NCBI GenBank assembly: GCA_037367405.1
Contig: JAZKJV010001874.1
Coordinates: 248,001-312,000 of the forward strand
Direction: 5' to 3'
DNA length: 64,000 nucleotides
From: Ottelia alismoides
Taxonomy: Eukaryota; Streptophyta; Magnoliopsida; Alismatales; Hydrocharitaceae
In this document: positions 11,034 to 23,234 of the stretch, one piece after another
Layout: each line of letters opens with the position of its first letter
Position numbering within the stretch: position 1 is the stretch's first letter
Notes under the pieces: generated by a model
Databases searched by the model: none
What the model was told of the DNA's origin: nothing
What the model saw: the letters and a program-made list of their open reading frames with translations, nothing else
Made by a program: the position numbers and the translations under genes

Positions 11034-12599
11034 CTCCCCTTCAAATTGGAGCATGCAATGCCCAACTTGGACAAACAGAAAGAAATCTCAATTCATAATA
11101 CAATACACTACGAACAATATCAATTCAACGCACACAATTGTCTCTACCTGTGCCTGTCAAAGTCACTGCAACTGAAAAATGAGTCTCTACCTGAAGAACT
11201 CTACCCCGCCACACCATATTGACAACAACACCATCTATGAAAGGGCCGAACTGAAAAGATGTAGAGACATCATCGTCGGAGTCCACGGTCACTGGAGAAT
11301 GCAGTCTGAAAAGTCTCCTCATCGGAGAGCTGGGTCTCTCCCATGCTGGCTCAGAGAATGGGATCTCTACTCTGAAGTCCCTATGAAACCACATGAAAAC
11401 CCTAGCCCACATGGGAATGGGATATCTACTCTAAGGTCCCTATGGAACACATGAAAACTTCGACCAAAATAAAAATCTAGGACCACATAAAAATGATGGC
11501 AAACATGTGCGCATCTGAAAAGGAGTCTCTCTCTAAAGAACTCAAAGGAAATGTGTCACTCAACGATGGAATGCCTTGAATTTGAACTATGAACCAATCC
11601 GCAGTCTGAAACAGAACTGTAGAGTCTGTAAAATCTGGCTGGTTTGGAATCTGACATCTGAATCAGGAACAAACTTGTAACTCTACACAATACTCTCCCT
11701 TCCTCCCATACTTGTTGGAAATAATGGCATCGACAAAGTTAGGAGAAGATAAGAAAATGGGGAAAACAAGAAACATCAATGAATCATTTAACCAATCTTG
11801 ATTTTTTCAGCTTCTCTCTCCTTTTTTTAATCATTTTATAGCTGTTGTATCATTTTGTTACGGTTGTCCTCTCTTTCCTTTACCGTAGTCCCCTTCGGCT
11901 CCCTTTTTTTCTTTTGCCTTACTCGGGTCATGCACTTATTTAGGGTTCTCACTTGGGAACCCTCTCTCGAAGCCCTGTCGCCCTGATGGGGGCCTTCTGT
12001 TGCTACCATGGAAGGCCGTATCGATATCGTTTCGGTCCGCCCAGAAATGGATATATCGGGATATATCGACGATATCAGTGGAAATGTCGAAAATGGCGCA
12101 AAAAGGCCAATTTTTGGCATTTTTTCAGAAATTAAGGTCATCCAAGATATTAAAACAACAAATAATGTACAAATACACACTAATGTCACACATATTGATC
12201 CATTTATAGACCATATATTGCACATATCGGTATCGTTGCTATCACACATATTGGTCGTGTCGATGTTAATAACTTAATGTTGATTCTTGACTTATAAATA
12301 TTGGAAATGGATTCCATTCAAGTTATTATAAGTTTATAACATGAAATAGTACAAATATACACCTCATAAGTCATGACTCATAACACACATAGATAATTTA
12401 TGAGGACTATGGTCCTTAAACTGCACATATCGGTCATATCGATGGGAATATATAACGAGACAATCATTGTTTGGCAATTGGCATAAAGATTTATGATTTA
12501 TCTATATAAAAGCTACAACAACAAATGAGAAATATCCAAATCAATTTAACAATGTAAAATAAGATGACGTAGGCTAATACCAAGAGTTTCGCGGTGGAT

Positions 12600-15500
12600 C
12601 TAAATCGCCCCCCTTCCTTGTTGTCTCTCATAACGCATAGCAGATTCAATAAACTCGCAGTAGTTATCCCATGTCATGTACGAGTACATGACCTTGTAAT
12701 CCATCACATACTGCATGTATTGGTGGTCACCGATGCCTATGAGTATCCCGAGATGAGGATAAGCAGCACTAGATCCAGTATCACGAGTGGCACAACGAGG
12801 CTGCGAACTACTAGCTTGATATCCTCAGGACGACGGAGGAGATCTTTGTGGAGGAGGACATGGAGGAGGAGCGTAATACTCAGGGAAGAAACCGAAACTG
12901 TCACCACCAAAGAAGCTGTCCTGGCTGAGCTAGGTCTGCTCGGGTTGGCTACCTTATTAGTTCTCACCGTTGTAGCTGCTATATCCTCCATACCCACTGT
13001 TGCTACCTACCATATCCATAAGATGGAGGAGTATACGCCTGAGGAGGAGGAGGAGGTCCAGGTGGAGGAGCAGGAAAATATTCAGGGAAGACGCCAAATG
13101 ATCTTTCATCTTGAGAGGTTCCATATCCGCCCATGGGACTGGGTGTTCCTCCACGGTATGGGCTATCAATGTCCATGCAACTCAACGAACATACAGATGA
13201 TATCAAATCGTCCATGTAGCTATCTGTAGGATGATGGCCACGTTGTCTGTATGCATCATAATCCATAGGTCCTGACTCGGACTTAGGACAAACTGCCCAT
13301 GTATGTTTCCACGCCGTTCCATGTACTCTCACTCTGACTCGAATCTTCTATCATCATGTGGTCCACGACCACCTGATCCCCCTAAATATGTGTCCCCATC
13401 ACCTGATCCACTACGGCCGCCAACAACATCATCATCATCATCGCTCCCATTGTCATCTTTTGATTTGGATTTGGATTTGAATTTTGGATTTCGATCCAGT
13501 AGAGAGAATGTCGTCCACAATCGCATCAAGTTCCACCCCTCCAAGAGGGTCCGTGATTTGCCCAGATTTGGCCATGTAGTCGCCAACATATGCTCCCATT
13601 TGTTGGCCTATATTCTCATTCGACCTTCCTCCCGGTTGATCGAGCAACGGAGCACCGTTGGAATCCAACCACCTCTGTAGAACATCTTCATCAGCATCGT
13701 CGTCGTGCATCCTGAAAATAAATGCAAGATTGATGGGGTCAATGTAGTCCTCTCTGTTATACTCCTCTCTTGCATATTTCATCTTAAACCTCAAGTTGTA
13801 GTGCACGAAAACAAGATCGTGGAGTCGTTGTTCTCCCAACTTGTTCCATCTCCTCGGATGGATCAAGTTGAATGTGCTCTAATTTCTTTCACAACCACCG
13901 ATAGATGTTGTTTGGGAAATACTTTCACTGCCACTTTGCGGAGGTTGGGAACTTCCATCTCATACAGTAACCACCATTCGACTGCGGAAAATCCAAAAGA
14001 GATAAATCAAAAATAAATAATAGTCAAATTGTTACATATGTCAATCAGTAGACTTATTCCTTACCAGGAAGAATACTGTCGCGTCCATTAACCGCAGTTA
14101 CCCTACCGAAAGAACCCAAGGCATCCCTAAAGTATTTAATATGCACATTAATCGAAACTTTAAGTCATAATATGGTTTTTGCCTCAAAATAGATTGTACA
14201 TTATACAAGTGTTTTCACGATCTTATCTCATTCATGCACGAGGTTTGTGCCTTCTCGTCCTTGACGAGCTTCTCCATCACAACTTGTACAGCTGCTAGAA
14301 GATCAGCATTTGTACCAAGACTGTTCTTGTATTGGAACTTCGGATTCAAGTAATATGCTGGAGAAGAACAATTCTCAAATTTGAATCATTTAAAAGTACA
14401 TACCTACGGAAATGGATTAAAAAACTAAATGGATAATAAAACGTACCAGCTTTGTGAAGATGATGTGAGAGCATCTTGGACCATCATTCGTCTATGATGT
14501 CCAACGTGCTTTAAATCCTCTCCTAATTGCTTCTCTAACCTTCTCCCTCATACAGTGCATTGCCTCGTAGATGACTCCCATAGTTGGCTTCTTATCCCCA
14601 TCTACGATATGCAATGCAGAAACAACAGGTTCCATTATTTTCATTACCCTTGTCACGTCATCCCAGAAATGGAAATCATTGATGATTGTCTCCACTCTCC
14701 TTCCACCTTCAGTTCGAGCTTCTGGGTTCTCGAACCATTCCCCTTGGCAGCACATGATCTTCAACCAAGTCTTGTGCTATTTGAGGCTTTGCAACGCTAT
14801 AAAATTGGTTGCAAAGCGTGTGATCCCGGGCCTCACCAACTCACCATTGCATGTCCGCCTCATCAAGGCCAACACTTTGGAACGGTTGTAAATGAAAGTC
14901 GTGATCGCCCGTGATTGTTCCATCATCTTCTGACGAGCTTCCTCTTGTCGAAGTCCTTCAGAATCAGATCTATGCAATGCGCAGCACACGGTGTCCAAAA
15001 AATACCGTAGCTGTTGGACTTCATTATTGTTTCTCATGCTTTCTTAAAGTTGTTGCCGTTGTCCGTCACAATCTCTCCGATGTTATCTTTCTCAACGTCC
15101 TTAATGACGTCCTTCAGCAACTTCAGCAGGTACTTGTAGTCCTTGACCTGCTCAGAAGCATCGACGGATTTAGGAAAAATCATTTTAACGTCGCGGTAAA
15201 CAAGGAAGTTGATGACCTGCTTCCTCGTATAACTTGTCCAGCCATCACACATCAGCGTCACGTCGTACTCTGGCCATCTCTTCCTCAGGTCTGAGATGTA
15301 CTCGTTCATCTCCTCCTTCTCTTGTGCAAGATACTTGTTCATCAACTCTTTGGCACTTGGAGCCTTCACTCTCGTTCCAGTTGTGACGATCTCATCACTG
15401 GCGTACTGTAAGAAAGGTCCACTAGCGACATGGGCTGGGATGCTCTCCCCAAAGAAGAGCTTGCCGATGACCCTGCCCACTCTCTCTCGTGCATTGGTGA

Positions 15501-16137
15501 ACATCCCCTTCACCGTCTTTTGCTTCGGATCCTTGCATGGCTTGTACTGCATGGACTCACTCCTCGTCAAGAATGGTTCTAGTCCATTCCCCTTGTGTTT
15601 CTTAGTGGGTGGTGGTACTAGTGCACCTCCAGAACAACTCCCACTGCCACCAGCACCAGGGAAGCCGCCGCGTGCACCAACGAGTTCTCTCCTCTCAGAC
15701 TTGCTCTTCATGCACTCTTTCGTCGCCCTCCTGTACGCCCTCCTCTCCGCTTCGGTCTGAAAGTAATGGGGGTAGACAAAGTCCTCGTCGTCTGAATCTG
15801 AGAGAACATTAACTCCTTCTCAAACATGAACTCCTTGAACTGTTCATCCCGTCTTGACCTCTCGACATCCTTCTCCTCTTTCCCCCTCTATGATGGCCTT
15901 CACCAAGTCCTTCACGTCTTTTGGACATCGAGTGCACTTGGCAACATTTTTATTGTTGCCAACAAGGTGATGCTTCAGTCTGGTAATACCCCCTCCTCCC
16001 AACCTCTTACCACAGGAAGTTGCATTGCGGTTTCGCTTTGTTGCCATCTGGAGCGGTGGCATACTTCCAACCAATCTCTCCACTCTCGAAATCCATCTGT
16101 CCACAAGAACCATCAGAGTCTGAACCGAAGTATGACA
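12600..16137 (-). pseudogene. hAT transposase (BED zinc finger, DUF659, hAT dimerisation), broken
   Basis: Start ATG at 16137 (MSYFGSDSDG). A BED-type zinc finger follows (KPQCNF...CGKRLGGGGITRLKHHL), with one extra base inside it that breaks the frame. Then a DUF659 core (15711-15034) with LMCDGWTS and VTDNGNNF; then ITTFIYN...ELVRPGITRFATNF (14930-14780); then AAYYLNPKFQY at about 14360-14330. An intron with GT..AG borders lies near 14064-13983. The C-terminal dimerisation block follows (VEWWLLYEMEVPNLRK and NKLGEQRLHDLVFVHYNLR), with a frameshift and a TAG in place of the Trp codon between them. The tail is Tyr/Gly/Pro-rich and ends at TAG 12600-12602. An intact enzyme would cut and paste the element by DNA hydrolysis in the nucleus; this copy cannot. 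Confidence 0.9.
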
Positions 16138-16169
16138 TGATCTTGAATCCTTAATCTGAAAAAAACAAA

Positions 16170-17000
16170 CAAAAAAATCAAAAGCCCCAAAATTCTACAC
16201 CAAATGACTCAATAATTTGAAGAATTAATTTTACTATTTTCGGATTTAAGTAATTACCCCAGTTTACCTAACATAAATCACCACGAAAAAAATTAAACTA
16301 AGTATAAATCATGAGATCCAAGTCCATCCTACCCTAACATAACCTAATTAAAACAAAAAAAAACCAAAAGCCCCAAAATTGAACATCAAATTACTCAATA
16401 ATTTGAATGATTAATTCTACTATTTTCGGATTTAATTATTACCTCAATTTACCTAACATAAATCACCACGAAAAAACTAAGCTAAGTCTAAATCATGAGA
16501 TCCAAGTCCATCCTACCCTAACATAACCTAATTAACACCAAAAAACCAAAAGTCCCAAAATTAAACACCAAATTACTCAATAATTTGATTAATTAATTGT
16601 ACTATTTGAGGATTTAATTAATTACCTCAATTTACCTAACATAAATCACCACGAAAAAAAATTAAACTAAGTCTAAATCATGAGATCTAAGTCCATCCGA
16701 CCCTAACATAACCTAATTAACACTAAAAAAACCAAGAGCCCCAAAATTGAACACCAATTACTCAATAATTTGAATAAATAATTCTACTATTTTCGGATTT
16801 AATTAATTACCCCAATTTACCTTAACATAAATCATCACGAAAAAAATTAACTAAGTCTAAATCATGAGATCCAAGTCCATCCGACCATATGAGTACCTAA
16901 TAAACCCAAAAAAACCAAAACCCCCAAAATTAAACACCAAATTACTCAATAATTTGAAGAATTATTTCTACTATTTTCGGATTTAATTAATTACACAACA
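16170..17000. repeat. tandem array, about 184-bp unit, five copies
   Basis: The words CCAAAAGCCCCAAAATT, CTCAATAATTTGAA, TACTATTTTCGGATTTAA, CCTAACATAAATCACCACGA and CATGAGATCCAAGTCCATC recur in order. Unit starts are near 16178, 16366, 16547, 16734 and 16917. The array lies between the transposase start and the right end of the hAT element, so it is part of the 5' region of that element. Confidence 0.88.
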
Positions 17001-17304
17001 AGACTTAAGAAAAATCAACATGGAATATTGTTTTCTAAGGCCAAAAACATGTAATCCAAGTTACCAAACTATACTCATTGCAATCAAGAACAAAAGCCCG
17101 AAGAAATTTTGAAATTTTACTCACTAATTGAGAGAAGATCGTAGGATTCATACCTCAAAGGCTCAAAATGCAATGGAGATGGAAGAAGGAAGGCTTGGAG
17201 CTCCAAATTTCGGCGACGTCGATATGGGGCGATATGCCAATTTTATAGCCGAAATGAGCCGACATGGGCCCTCCATTTCGTGCATGTAAAGAAAGGTATA
17301 TGCC

Positions 17305-17465
17305 AAGTGTCGGCGATATATCGCCGACACTCGATATATCGCCGATATATCGGCGATATATCAGCGATATATCGCTGACACCGGTATTTGGAGATACATA
17401 GTAATATCGATATCCCGACCCCATCGATACCGTTATATCGACGATATATCGCCGATATATCGCGA
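17305..17465. repeat. subterminal GATATATCG palindrome cluster of the hAT element
   Basis: At least six GATATATCG or CGATATATCGCCGA-type palindromes occur within 160 bp of the right end. A smaller set lies near the left end (12020-12085: TCGATATCG, GATATATCGGG, GATATATCGACGATATC). Such clusters are usual transposase binding sites in hAT elements. Binding here is inference. Confidence 0.75.
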
Positions 17466-17479
17466 AATGGCCTTCCATG

Positions 17480-18033
17480 GTTGTTGTCGCCACTGTTATG
17501 GAGGAGTGGATCTCGTGTCGCCTGCTCAACATCAAGAGAACTGCTTCTTCGAGCAGGGAGATCGAGGTGCGACCTAGAGGGGAGGGCACCGTTTGGAGCC
17601 ATCGCAGAGACAACGCCGATCGGAGCAAATGGGGGAGGTGGCGCCGCTTGGGAAGTAGGAGGGTGCAGCCGCCTAGAAGGAGGACTCGCTGCCACCTTGA
17701 GTTTAGCCAAGAGCATCACCGCCTGGAGGCGAGAAGCAATGCACAGAAGGTGGACCGTCGCCTGGAGCTTGTGCAGCGATGGGTTTCGCGCGGTAGGGAA
17801 ACCGCTGAAGGGGATGTGGGTCGACAGCATGATGGATCCTCCGCCTAGGGAGAAGGCGCGATCGGGAAGCGCTCCAAGATTCAGTTTTGGATTCGTTTGA
17901 GCTTTTGCATAGCGGATTTCTTTTTCTCCAGGAAATGGCAGTCAGGGTCCCTTCTATGGAATCCTGGATCATGTAACTGTCTTCCTCCATATCTCCAGTC
18001 GCATCCCCTAGCGGTGAGATGCCCACGAAGTCA
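17480..18033 (-). other. unassigned stretch, probably 5' internal part of the minus non-autonomous LTR element
   Basis: Moderately GC-rich, open for about 195 codons on the minus strand (through 17830-17480) and on the plus strand too, so coding potential is ambiguous. No domain was recognised. Position and base composition resemble the GC-rich leader at 50190-50790 of the related element, but alignment by eye is weak. Confidence 0.4.
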
Positions 18034-20895
18034 CAGGCAAGGAGATTGAATGTGATCGTGAGCAGCGGGAGCTCTACAGACTGGTCCAACCTACTCATGT
18101 TAACGCTTCTACTATATCTATTGAACCAGTCTCTCCATACCTATGGCACCTTCGTTTTGGTCATCTTCCTCCGGAGAAGCTGTATCATGTCCTCCCTTAG
18201 ATTTCTACGAGATCCTCCTTCAAGTGTGAGGAATGACAGCTTGGGAAGCGTCATTGTTCCCCCTTTCCTTCATGTCAGAGTCGGGGTGTTTCTCAGTTAT
18301 TCGAGCTCCTACATTTAGACATTTGAGGTCCGAGTCGTGTTCTTGATCAACAGGGACACATATTCTATCTTGTTGATGTCGATGAATTTTCTAGACAATC
18401 TGGGTATTTTTCTTGAAGAATAAGTCAGAGATTGGAACTGTGATCAAGTATTTTATTAATGAGACAACAAACATTTTCTCTGCCAAAGTCAAAAGTATTC
18501 GTTCTGATAATGCTCTCGAGTTCTGCACTTTATAGCTTTCTGAGTTCCTTAGATCTATGAGCATTGTTCATTAGACCTTGTATGCCTATACTTCCCAGCA
18601 GAATGGTGTTGCTGAACGCAAACACCGTCACTTGATGTTACCAGGACCTTGCTAATATAGAGTCGTGCTCCTCATACTTACTGGGGGGATGTTGTCCTCA
18701 CTAAATGCTATCGTGTTAACCGCATGCAGTCATCTGTGAGAAAAGATTCCTTTCTTAATTGTATTTCCCATGAAGGATCTTTTCTCCCTTACTCGAGTGT
18801 TTGGGGTTGGTTGCATTTGTTCATAATGTATATCATGGTCGTGACAAGCTCTCTCCTAGGGCAGTCAAGTGTGTTATTGATGGCTACTCTCGTACCCAGA
18901 AAGGTTATCGTTGTTTTAATCCACTTAGACAGAAGTACTTCAAAAGTGTTGATGTCGCTTTCTTTGAATTGGTCATGTATTTTACTCCTACAGGTGACAG
19001 ACTTGCTTCATTAGACTCTGATGCTGAGATCTACATGCCTCCTCCTCCTCCTTCACTACCACCACCTCCTCCACATGCTCCTGTGGCTCCTCCTAGTGTG
19101 ACTCAGTTTTTACCTCGTGTTTTCACTCGCAGATCCCGCTCTATTCCTCTTGCTCACAGGCATTCCCCATCATCCAGCACGCCTCAGGTACGTAATGAAC
19201 ACATTATTTCTACTGATGGCACTACAGAATTGCATGTGCAGCAGGACTCCAAACAGGATGAGCAGGTGCCCTCTCAGGAGGGGAACTCACAGACTACAGA
19301 CCTAGCAGATGATCTTGATGTGTCGATTGCTCTTTATAAACAGAAACGTAAGGTGCTACTTATCCTCTTGCAGCTCAGGTTTCTTTGAGCATGCTGTCAG
19401 AGGATTTCAGGAGATTCACCCTGGCTCTTTCTGTCGTGGAGAAACCATGGTCATATCAAGAGGTTCTTCAAGACAGTCAGTGGAGGTTACCTATGGAGGA
19501 GGAAATGGCCGCACTACGGTCACGTGGTACATGGAGTCTTGTTTATGCTCCAGTTGATGCATCTATGATGGGATGCAAATGGGTGTTCATTGTGAAACGC
19601 CGTGCAGATGACAGCATGGATCGCTATAAGACGAGACTTGTGGCACATGGGTTCACCCAGACATATGGGGTGGACTATCAGGATACTTTCTCTCCAGTTG
19701 CCAAACATTCTACACTGTGAATTCTACTTTCTATGGTCGTGACATGTGATTGGCCTCTTTATCAGCTTGAGGTGAAGAATGCTTTCCTTTATGGCGATCT
19801 ACAAGAGGAGGTCTACAAGCAGCAGTCAACGGGATTTGTTGCTGAGGGGGAGTGTCAGAAGGTTTACAGGCTACATAAGGCTATCTATGGCCTTAAACAA
19901 AGTCCAAGAGCATGGTTCCAGAAGTTCTTGGACTTGATAGAGCAGCAGGGGTTTGTGAGATCGATTTGATCACTCCTTGTTTGTACAGAGGACCCTGAAA
20001 CCTACTATTGTCATTCTTGTTTACGTTGGTGATATCACTGTTACAAAGGATGACGAGCAGGGCATTCAGGGTGTCAAGGATGTCCTAAGTCAGCAGTTTG
20101 TGACCAAAGACCTTGGACATTTACGTTACTTCCTTGGACTGGAGTTTGCCAGGAACCAGCGAGGTCTTGTGATAACCCAAAGGAAGTACGTTACAGATCT
20201 TCTCTCAGAGACAAGCATGGTAGATTGCAGACTTGCGATTACTCCCATTGACCCAAGCATGAAACTCTAAGATGATGATACTGAGTAGGTCAACAAGAGG
20301 AGGTACAGAGGGCTTGTTGGCAAGCTACTATATATGACTATTACCAGACCCGACATATACTTTGTTGTGAGCAAAGTGACTCAGTTTATGGAGCAGCCCA
20401 GACAAGCACATATGGATGCAATCCATATGATTCTGAGATACCTAAAGACTTCACCTGGTACGAAACTTCTTTTAGCAAAGGCACATCTCTCTCAGTTACA
20501 GCATGTGCAGATGCAGATTATGTTGGGTGTCCAAAGGATAGAAAGTCTACATCAGGTTTTGTTGTGTTCATCAGGAACTCTCTTGTTCCATGGAAGAGTA
20601 AGAAGCAGATTGTGGTTGCCAAATCAAGTGTTGGGTCAGAATACAGGGCATGACGCATGCCAACACAGAGATGATGAGGGTTAGATCTGTTCTTACTAAC
20701 CTGACTATAGAGGCGCCTTTTCCCATGCACCTCCAATGAGATAATCAGGCTGCTCTTTTTATTACCAACAACCCAGCCTTTCGTGACAGGATAAAGCACA
20801 TAGATCAGCTTGGAGCAACATCTCTGATAAGGTCCTCTGGCTAGGGCCTTTGTAAGTACATCTGTTGTCTGGTCGATATCTACGCTCCAGCTTGA
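18034..20895 (+). pseudogene. copia pol remnant (integrase, RT, RNase H), broken
   Basis: Recognisable pieces in order: GAG-pre-integrase (WHLRFGHLPPEKL, then CEECQLGKRH); integrase with IRSDNALEFCT and GVAERKHRH; the PRVFTRRSR linker; RT with CKWVFIVK (about 19580), [27 protein letters not shown] and VYVGDITV, where the usual YVDD reads YVGD; and RNase H (YLKTSPGTKLL). Stops occur, for example at 18198, 18318, 18535, 19387, 19718, 19967, 20268 and 20286, with many frameshifts. Near the end a short segment (about 20803-20874) is inverted and the sequence before it is lost. It ends with DIYAPA and a stop at 20893-20895. Confidence 0.9.
20803..20874 (-). other. micro-inverted segment of RNase H coding sequence
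   Basis: On the plus strand this makes no sense in the copia frame. On the minus strand it reads DQTTDVLTKALARGP followed by CCSKL, which corresponds to DQTADIFTKALLRGP...CSSKL in the related elements. The neighbours on both sides are in plus orientation: FRDRIKHI before and DIYAPA after. A 72-bp inversion with loss of about 25 codons explains this. Confidence 0.85.
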
Positions 20896-20902
20896 GGGGG
20901 AG

Positions 20903-21045
20903 TGTTAAGATATTAGCTATCTTTATTTTTGTTTTCTTCTCTTCTATTCCATTTGCCTTCTTGTAATTTTCCTAATAAGTTCCTCTCCTATAAAAGAGAA
21001 CCCTAAGGCCTCTCATAATACAACTCATTTTCTTTAACTCTAACA
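20903..21045 (+). repeat. 3' LTR (143 bp) of the truncated copia element
   Basis: TGTTAAGATATT after polypurine tract TTGAGGGGGAG, ending CTCTAACA. Contains CTATAAAAGAGAACCC as TATA region. Confidence 0.87.
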
Positions 21046-21739
21046 CATAAGATATCATGATTATCAATGCATGAAAAATCTATATTTGAATACAAAACCC
21101 AAGTAAACCTAAAGTGGAATCTCAAGTACGCCTCGAGGCACACACTCGCCTAAGTTGATTGAGGATTACGTCTCAGTGCCTTACGGTGTCTTTTTTTCAA
21201 ACCATGCTCTATAGAAACTACATGACCTAGAGTAACTATTACTAGAAAGTTGGATGGCATGGCCTAACTGTCCCCGATCAAAAGTCATTTGTGTCACAAA
21301 TGCATCATAGACTGAAGAAGAGGTCAGATTGGACTACAGAGGCATGTTAAATTGTGACCAGCACCTATCAGAAGGGTGATTGGATCTGCGGTAATGAATG
21401 CAAGGGAGGATAGTTGCAGTCACGACTATGACAAAGTCACAACTTCTGCCTCCTTGAGGATAGTGGCAATCAATGCAAGGAGGATAGTTGCAAGGAGGAT
21501 TGGTTATCGCGAGAAAAGTAATAATATCTACAGCCTATGCATCACTTGACTAAGACAAGTTTTGAATTGTTGTAGGTGGAAAAGGTAGCCATGATGGAAG
21601 GGACAATATCAAATGTGAGGAATTGATCCGTTACTCTCAGATAGCAAGGATGCAATCCTGCAAAAAATCTATAAACTTGTCGTTGTAATCATCCTCCATC
21701 TATTTTACTCATCATGTAAGCTAAAAGATAGCAAGTTTC
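21046..21739. other. no gene recognised
   Basis: AT-rich intergenic or eroded repeat sequence. Short repeats of AAGGAGGATAGTTGCA occur near 21410-21490. The right part may be the eroded continuation of the gag remnant at 21740. Confidence 0.5.
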
Positions 21740-22860
21740 TCATAAAGCTAGTAATATGCTAGTAGTATTCCACTAGCAATGAATCCCCTGAGAAGCAGAT
21801 CAAATCTGCATGTAAATATTTGTAAGACATGATTTAGTCGTCCCTTACGAATATACCAGAGCCAGTTCATCCCATATATCCTTGTTCGTCTCCTTGTACA
21901 TGAGATTGACCACGATGCGAGACTTGACATTATATGCCATCCATGTCATGACATGGTAGTCGTTGCTCAGCCAGGAATCATATTCCTTGTTTGTATGGTT
22001 CATCGAATCCTTTGTTACAAATGTAGATCTTTCTTTGATTGCTAATGAACACCTTGGAGGCCCAAGACTACAGTGCATAGTTGCTTGCAACCTTTAGTAT
22101 GATAAGGGTCCCTTGAACAACCATGGAATAGGTGGATATCAGGAGTTTTGTCTCGACTAGAGTCGTGACCATTGCGGCGCCAGGGAGAGAGGATCAAAGA
22201 TTTTCTGAAGCAATCTACTCAAACATTAGAAAGAACTAGCAATGTGGAACCATTGAGTATGGCGATGGGAAGTGTACACCAACCAACGGTGGTGGAGCTG
22301 CCACTGGGTGGAAGTTCTATTGTTGCATGCAACTCAAGGAGGGATGACGGCGATGGGGTTGTCGATGAGGGATGACAAAGCTGGTGCTAGGTTTGTGGCA
22401 CACAGAGGATAGGTGACAACGATGAGAGTGCCACTTGGGCAATGATGGCATGAATACACGAGGCTATCGGTAGCGGTGAGGTTAAGGCACGAACTCGAAT
22501 CTAAAATTATCGTTCCGATACCACGTGGAGAAAATTATAGAACCAATGGAAGAAATTTCATTCAAGGGGTAGGTTTTCTTATATAGCATGAACTGAAAGT
22601 CCTATGGGTGGAAAAATACACAATAGTCCTGAACGGAACTTCTAAACATAGAAGGGGTTCAAAATAGAAAGTGCTGAATAGAGACATAGGTGGTCCACAC
22701 AATGGCCCAGTAATAAATAACATCAATAAATATCGTTGGCTCCAAGAAGTTGCGACGTTCTTATACGAAGTGAAATGGTGGCGGCATGTTTGGCAATGCA
22801 TCATACTGGACATATTAAAACTCGGGCTAAGATAATACAAGCTCGAATTATTAAGCATTT
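21740..22860 (-). mobile_element. old copia remnant: LTR, primer site, leader and gag N-terminus
   Basis: On the minus strand: an LTR-like stretch (about 22860-22526) with TATA-like GCTATATAAG and end TTCTCCA; a two-base gap; TGGTATCGGAAC (22523-22512), a diverged primer-binding site; a leader; then gag-like sequence in 22090-21845 with WLSNDYHVMTWM and KDIWDELALVYS, as in copia gag. Pol is not visible and the left limit is uncertain. It is a different copia lineage from elements 1-4, judging by the gag sequence. Confidence 0.5.
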
Positions 22861-23234
22861 ACAGTTATGAGAAGCTATAGATTTGTTCATGAAGGTTCAC
22901 CAACTATAAGCATGGATTCGTTTTCATCCTACTATCAGCAGCATGTCTATTCCCTCAGAAGTGATAATCATATACATATGGGTACCTAAAACTAACCAGG
23001 AACTTCAAGAAGTCATGTGAATGGAACTTCAATAATAATAATATTTCATAGATTAGTTGGTTACCAGAGAATCCAGATTCATTCACATTGAAAGAAGCCA
23101 CACTATAAAACAAATATACATGCAGAGCCCTCTGAAAGGATAAGAAGCCCACCAGATATCGGACCCTAGGTAGTCAAAAGTCTAACTTCAAAGGAAAATC
23201 TTAGTACATGTAGCCTCATGGACATAGGTGTTAC
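22861..23234 (-). other. probable intron of the FYR-domain host gene
   Basis: Follows the splice donor at 23234-23233 (minus GT). AT-rich, no recognised coding segment. The next downstream exon was not found. Confidence 0.4.

Larger units (their letters stand above)
12007..17479 (-). mobile_element. hAT superfamily DNA transposon (5.47 kb)
   Basis: Terminal inverted repeats CATGGAAGGCC (12007-12017) and GGCCTTCCATG (17469-17479) match exactly over 11 bp. The 8-bp flanks GTTGCTAC and GTTGTTGT match in 5 of 8, as expected for an old hAT target duplication. Inside are a hAT transposase pseudogene (12600-16137, minus), a tandem array (16170-17000) and dense GATATATCG palindromes near both ends. 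It is inserted in the non-autonomous LTR element at 10700-18033. Confidence 0.87.
10700..18033 (-). mobile_element. non-autonomous LTR retrotransposon, minus copy, split by hAT element
   Basis: Complete 3' LTR (10700-11033), polypurine-tract complement CTCCCCTTCAA (11034-11044) and internal region to 12006. The internal region matches, in reverse, the element at 49672 (for example the stretch around CTCCCATACTTGTTGGAAA, and the GGGAACCCT/CATCAGGGGC block). The hAT element 12007-17479 interrupts it. The stretch 17480-18033 probably continues it but aligns only loosely by eye. The 5' LTR is missing; the copy stops where the truncated copia at 18034 begins. No gag or pol was seen. Confidence 0.7.
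18034..21045 (+). mobile_element. Ty1/copia LTR retrotransposon, 5'-truncated and decayed
   Basis: Homology begins inside the segment just after protease (GTGATCGTGAGCAG, as in the other copies). The 5' LTR, leader, gag and protease are missing. Integrase, reverse transcriptase and RNase H remnants follow, then polypurine tract (20892-20902) and 3' LTR (20903-21045). Confidence 0.88.

Noticed and set aside
12594..13229. Plus-strand open frame of 211 codons
   Set aside because: Antisense of the Tyr/Gly/Pro-rich C-terminal part of the hAT transposase pseudogene.
17305..17465. CRISPR-like or operator array
   Set aside because: Repeats are palindromic, irregularly spaced and overlapping, at the end of a hAT element in plant DNA.
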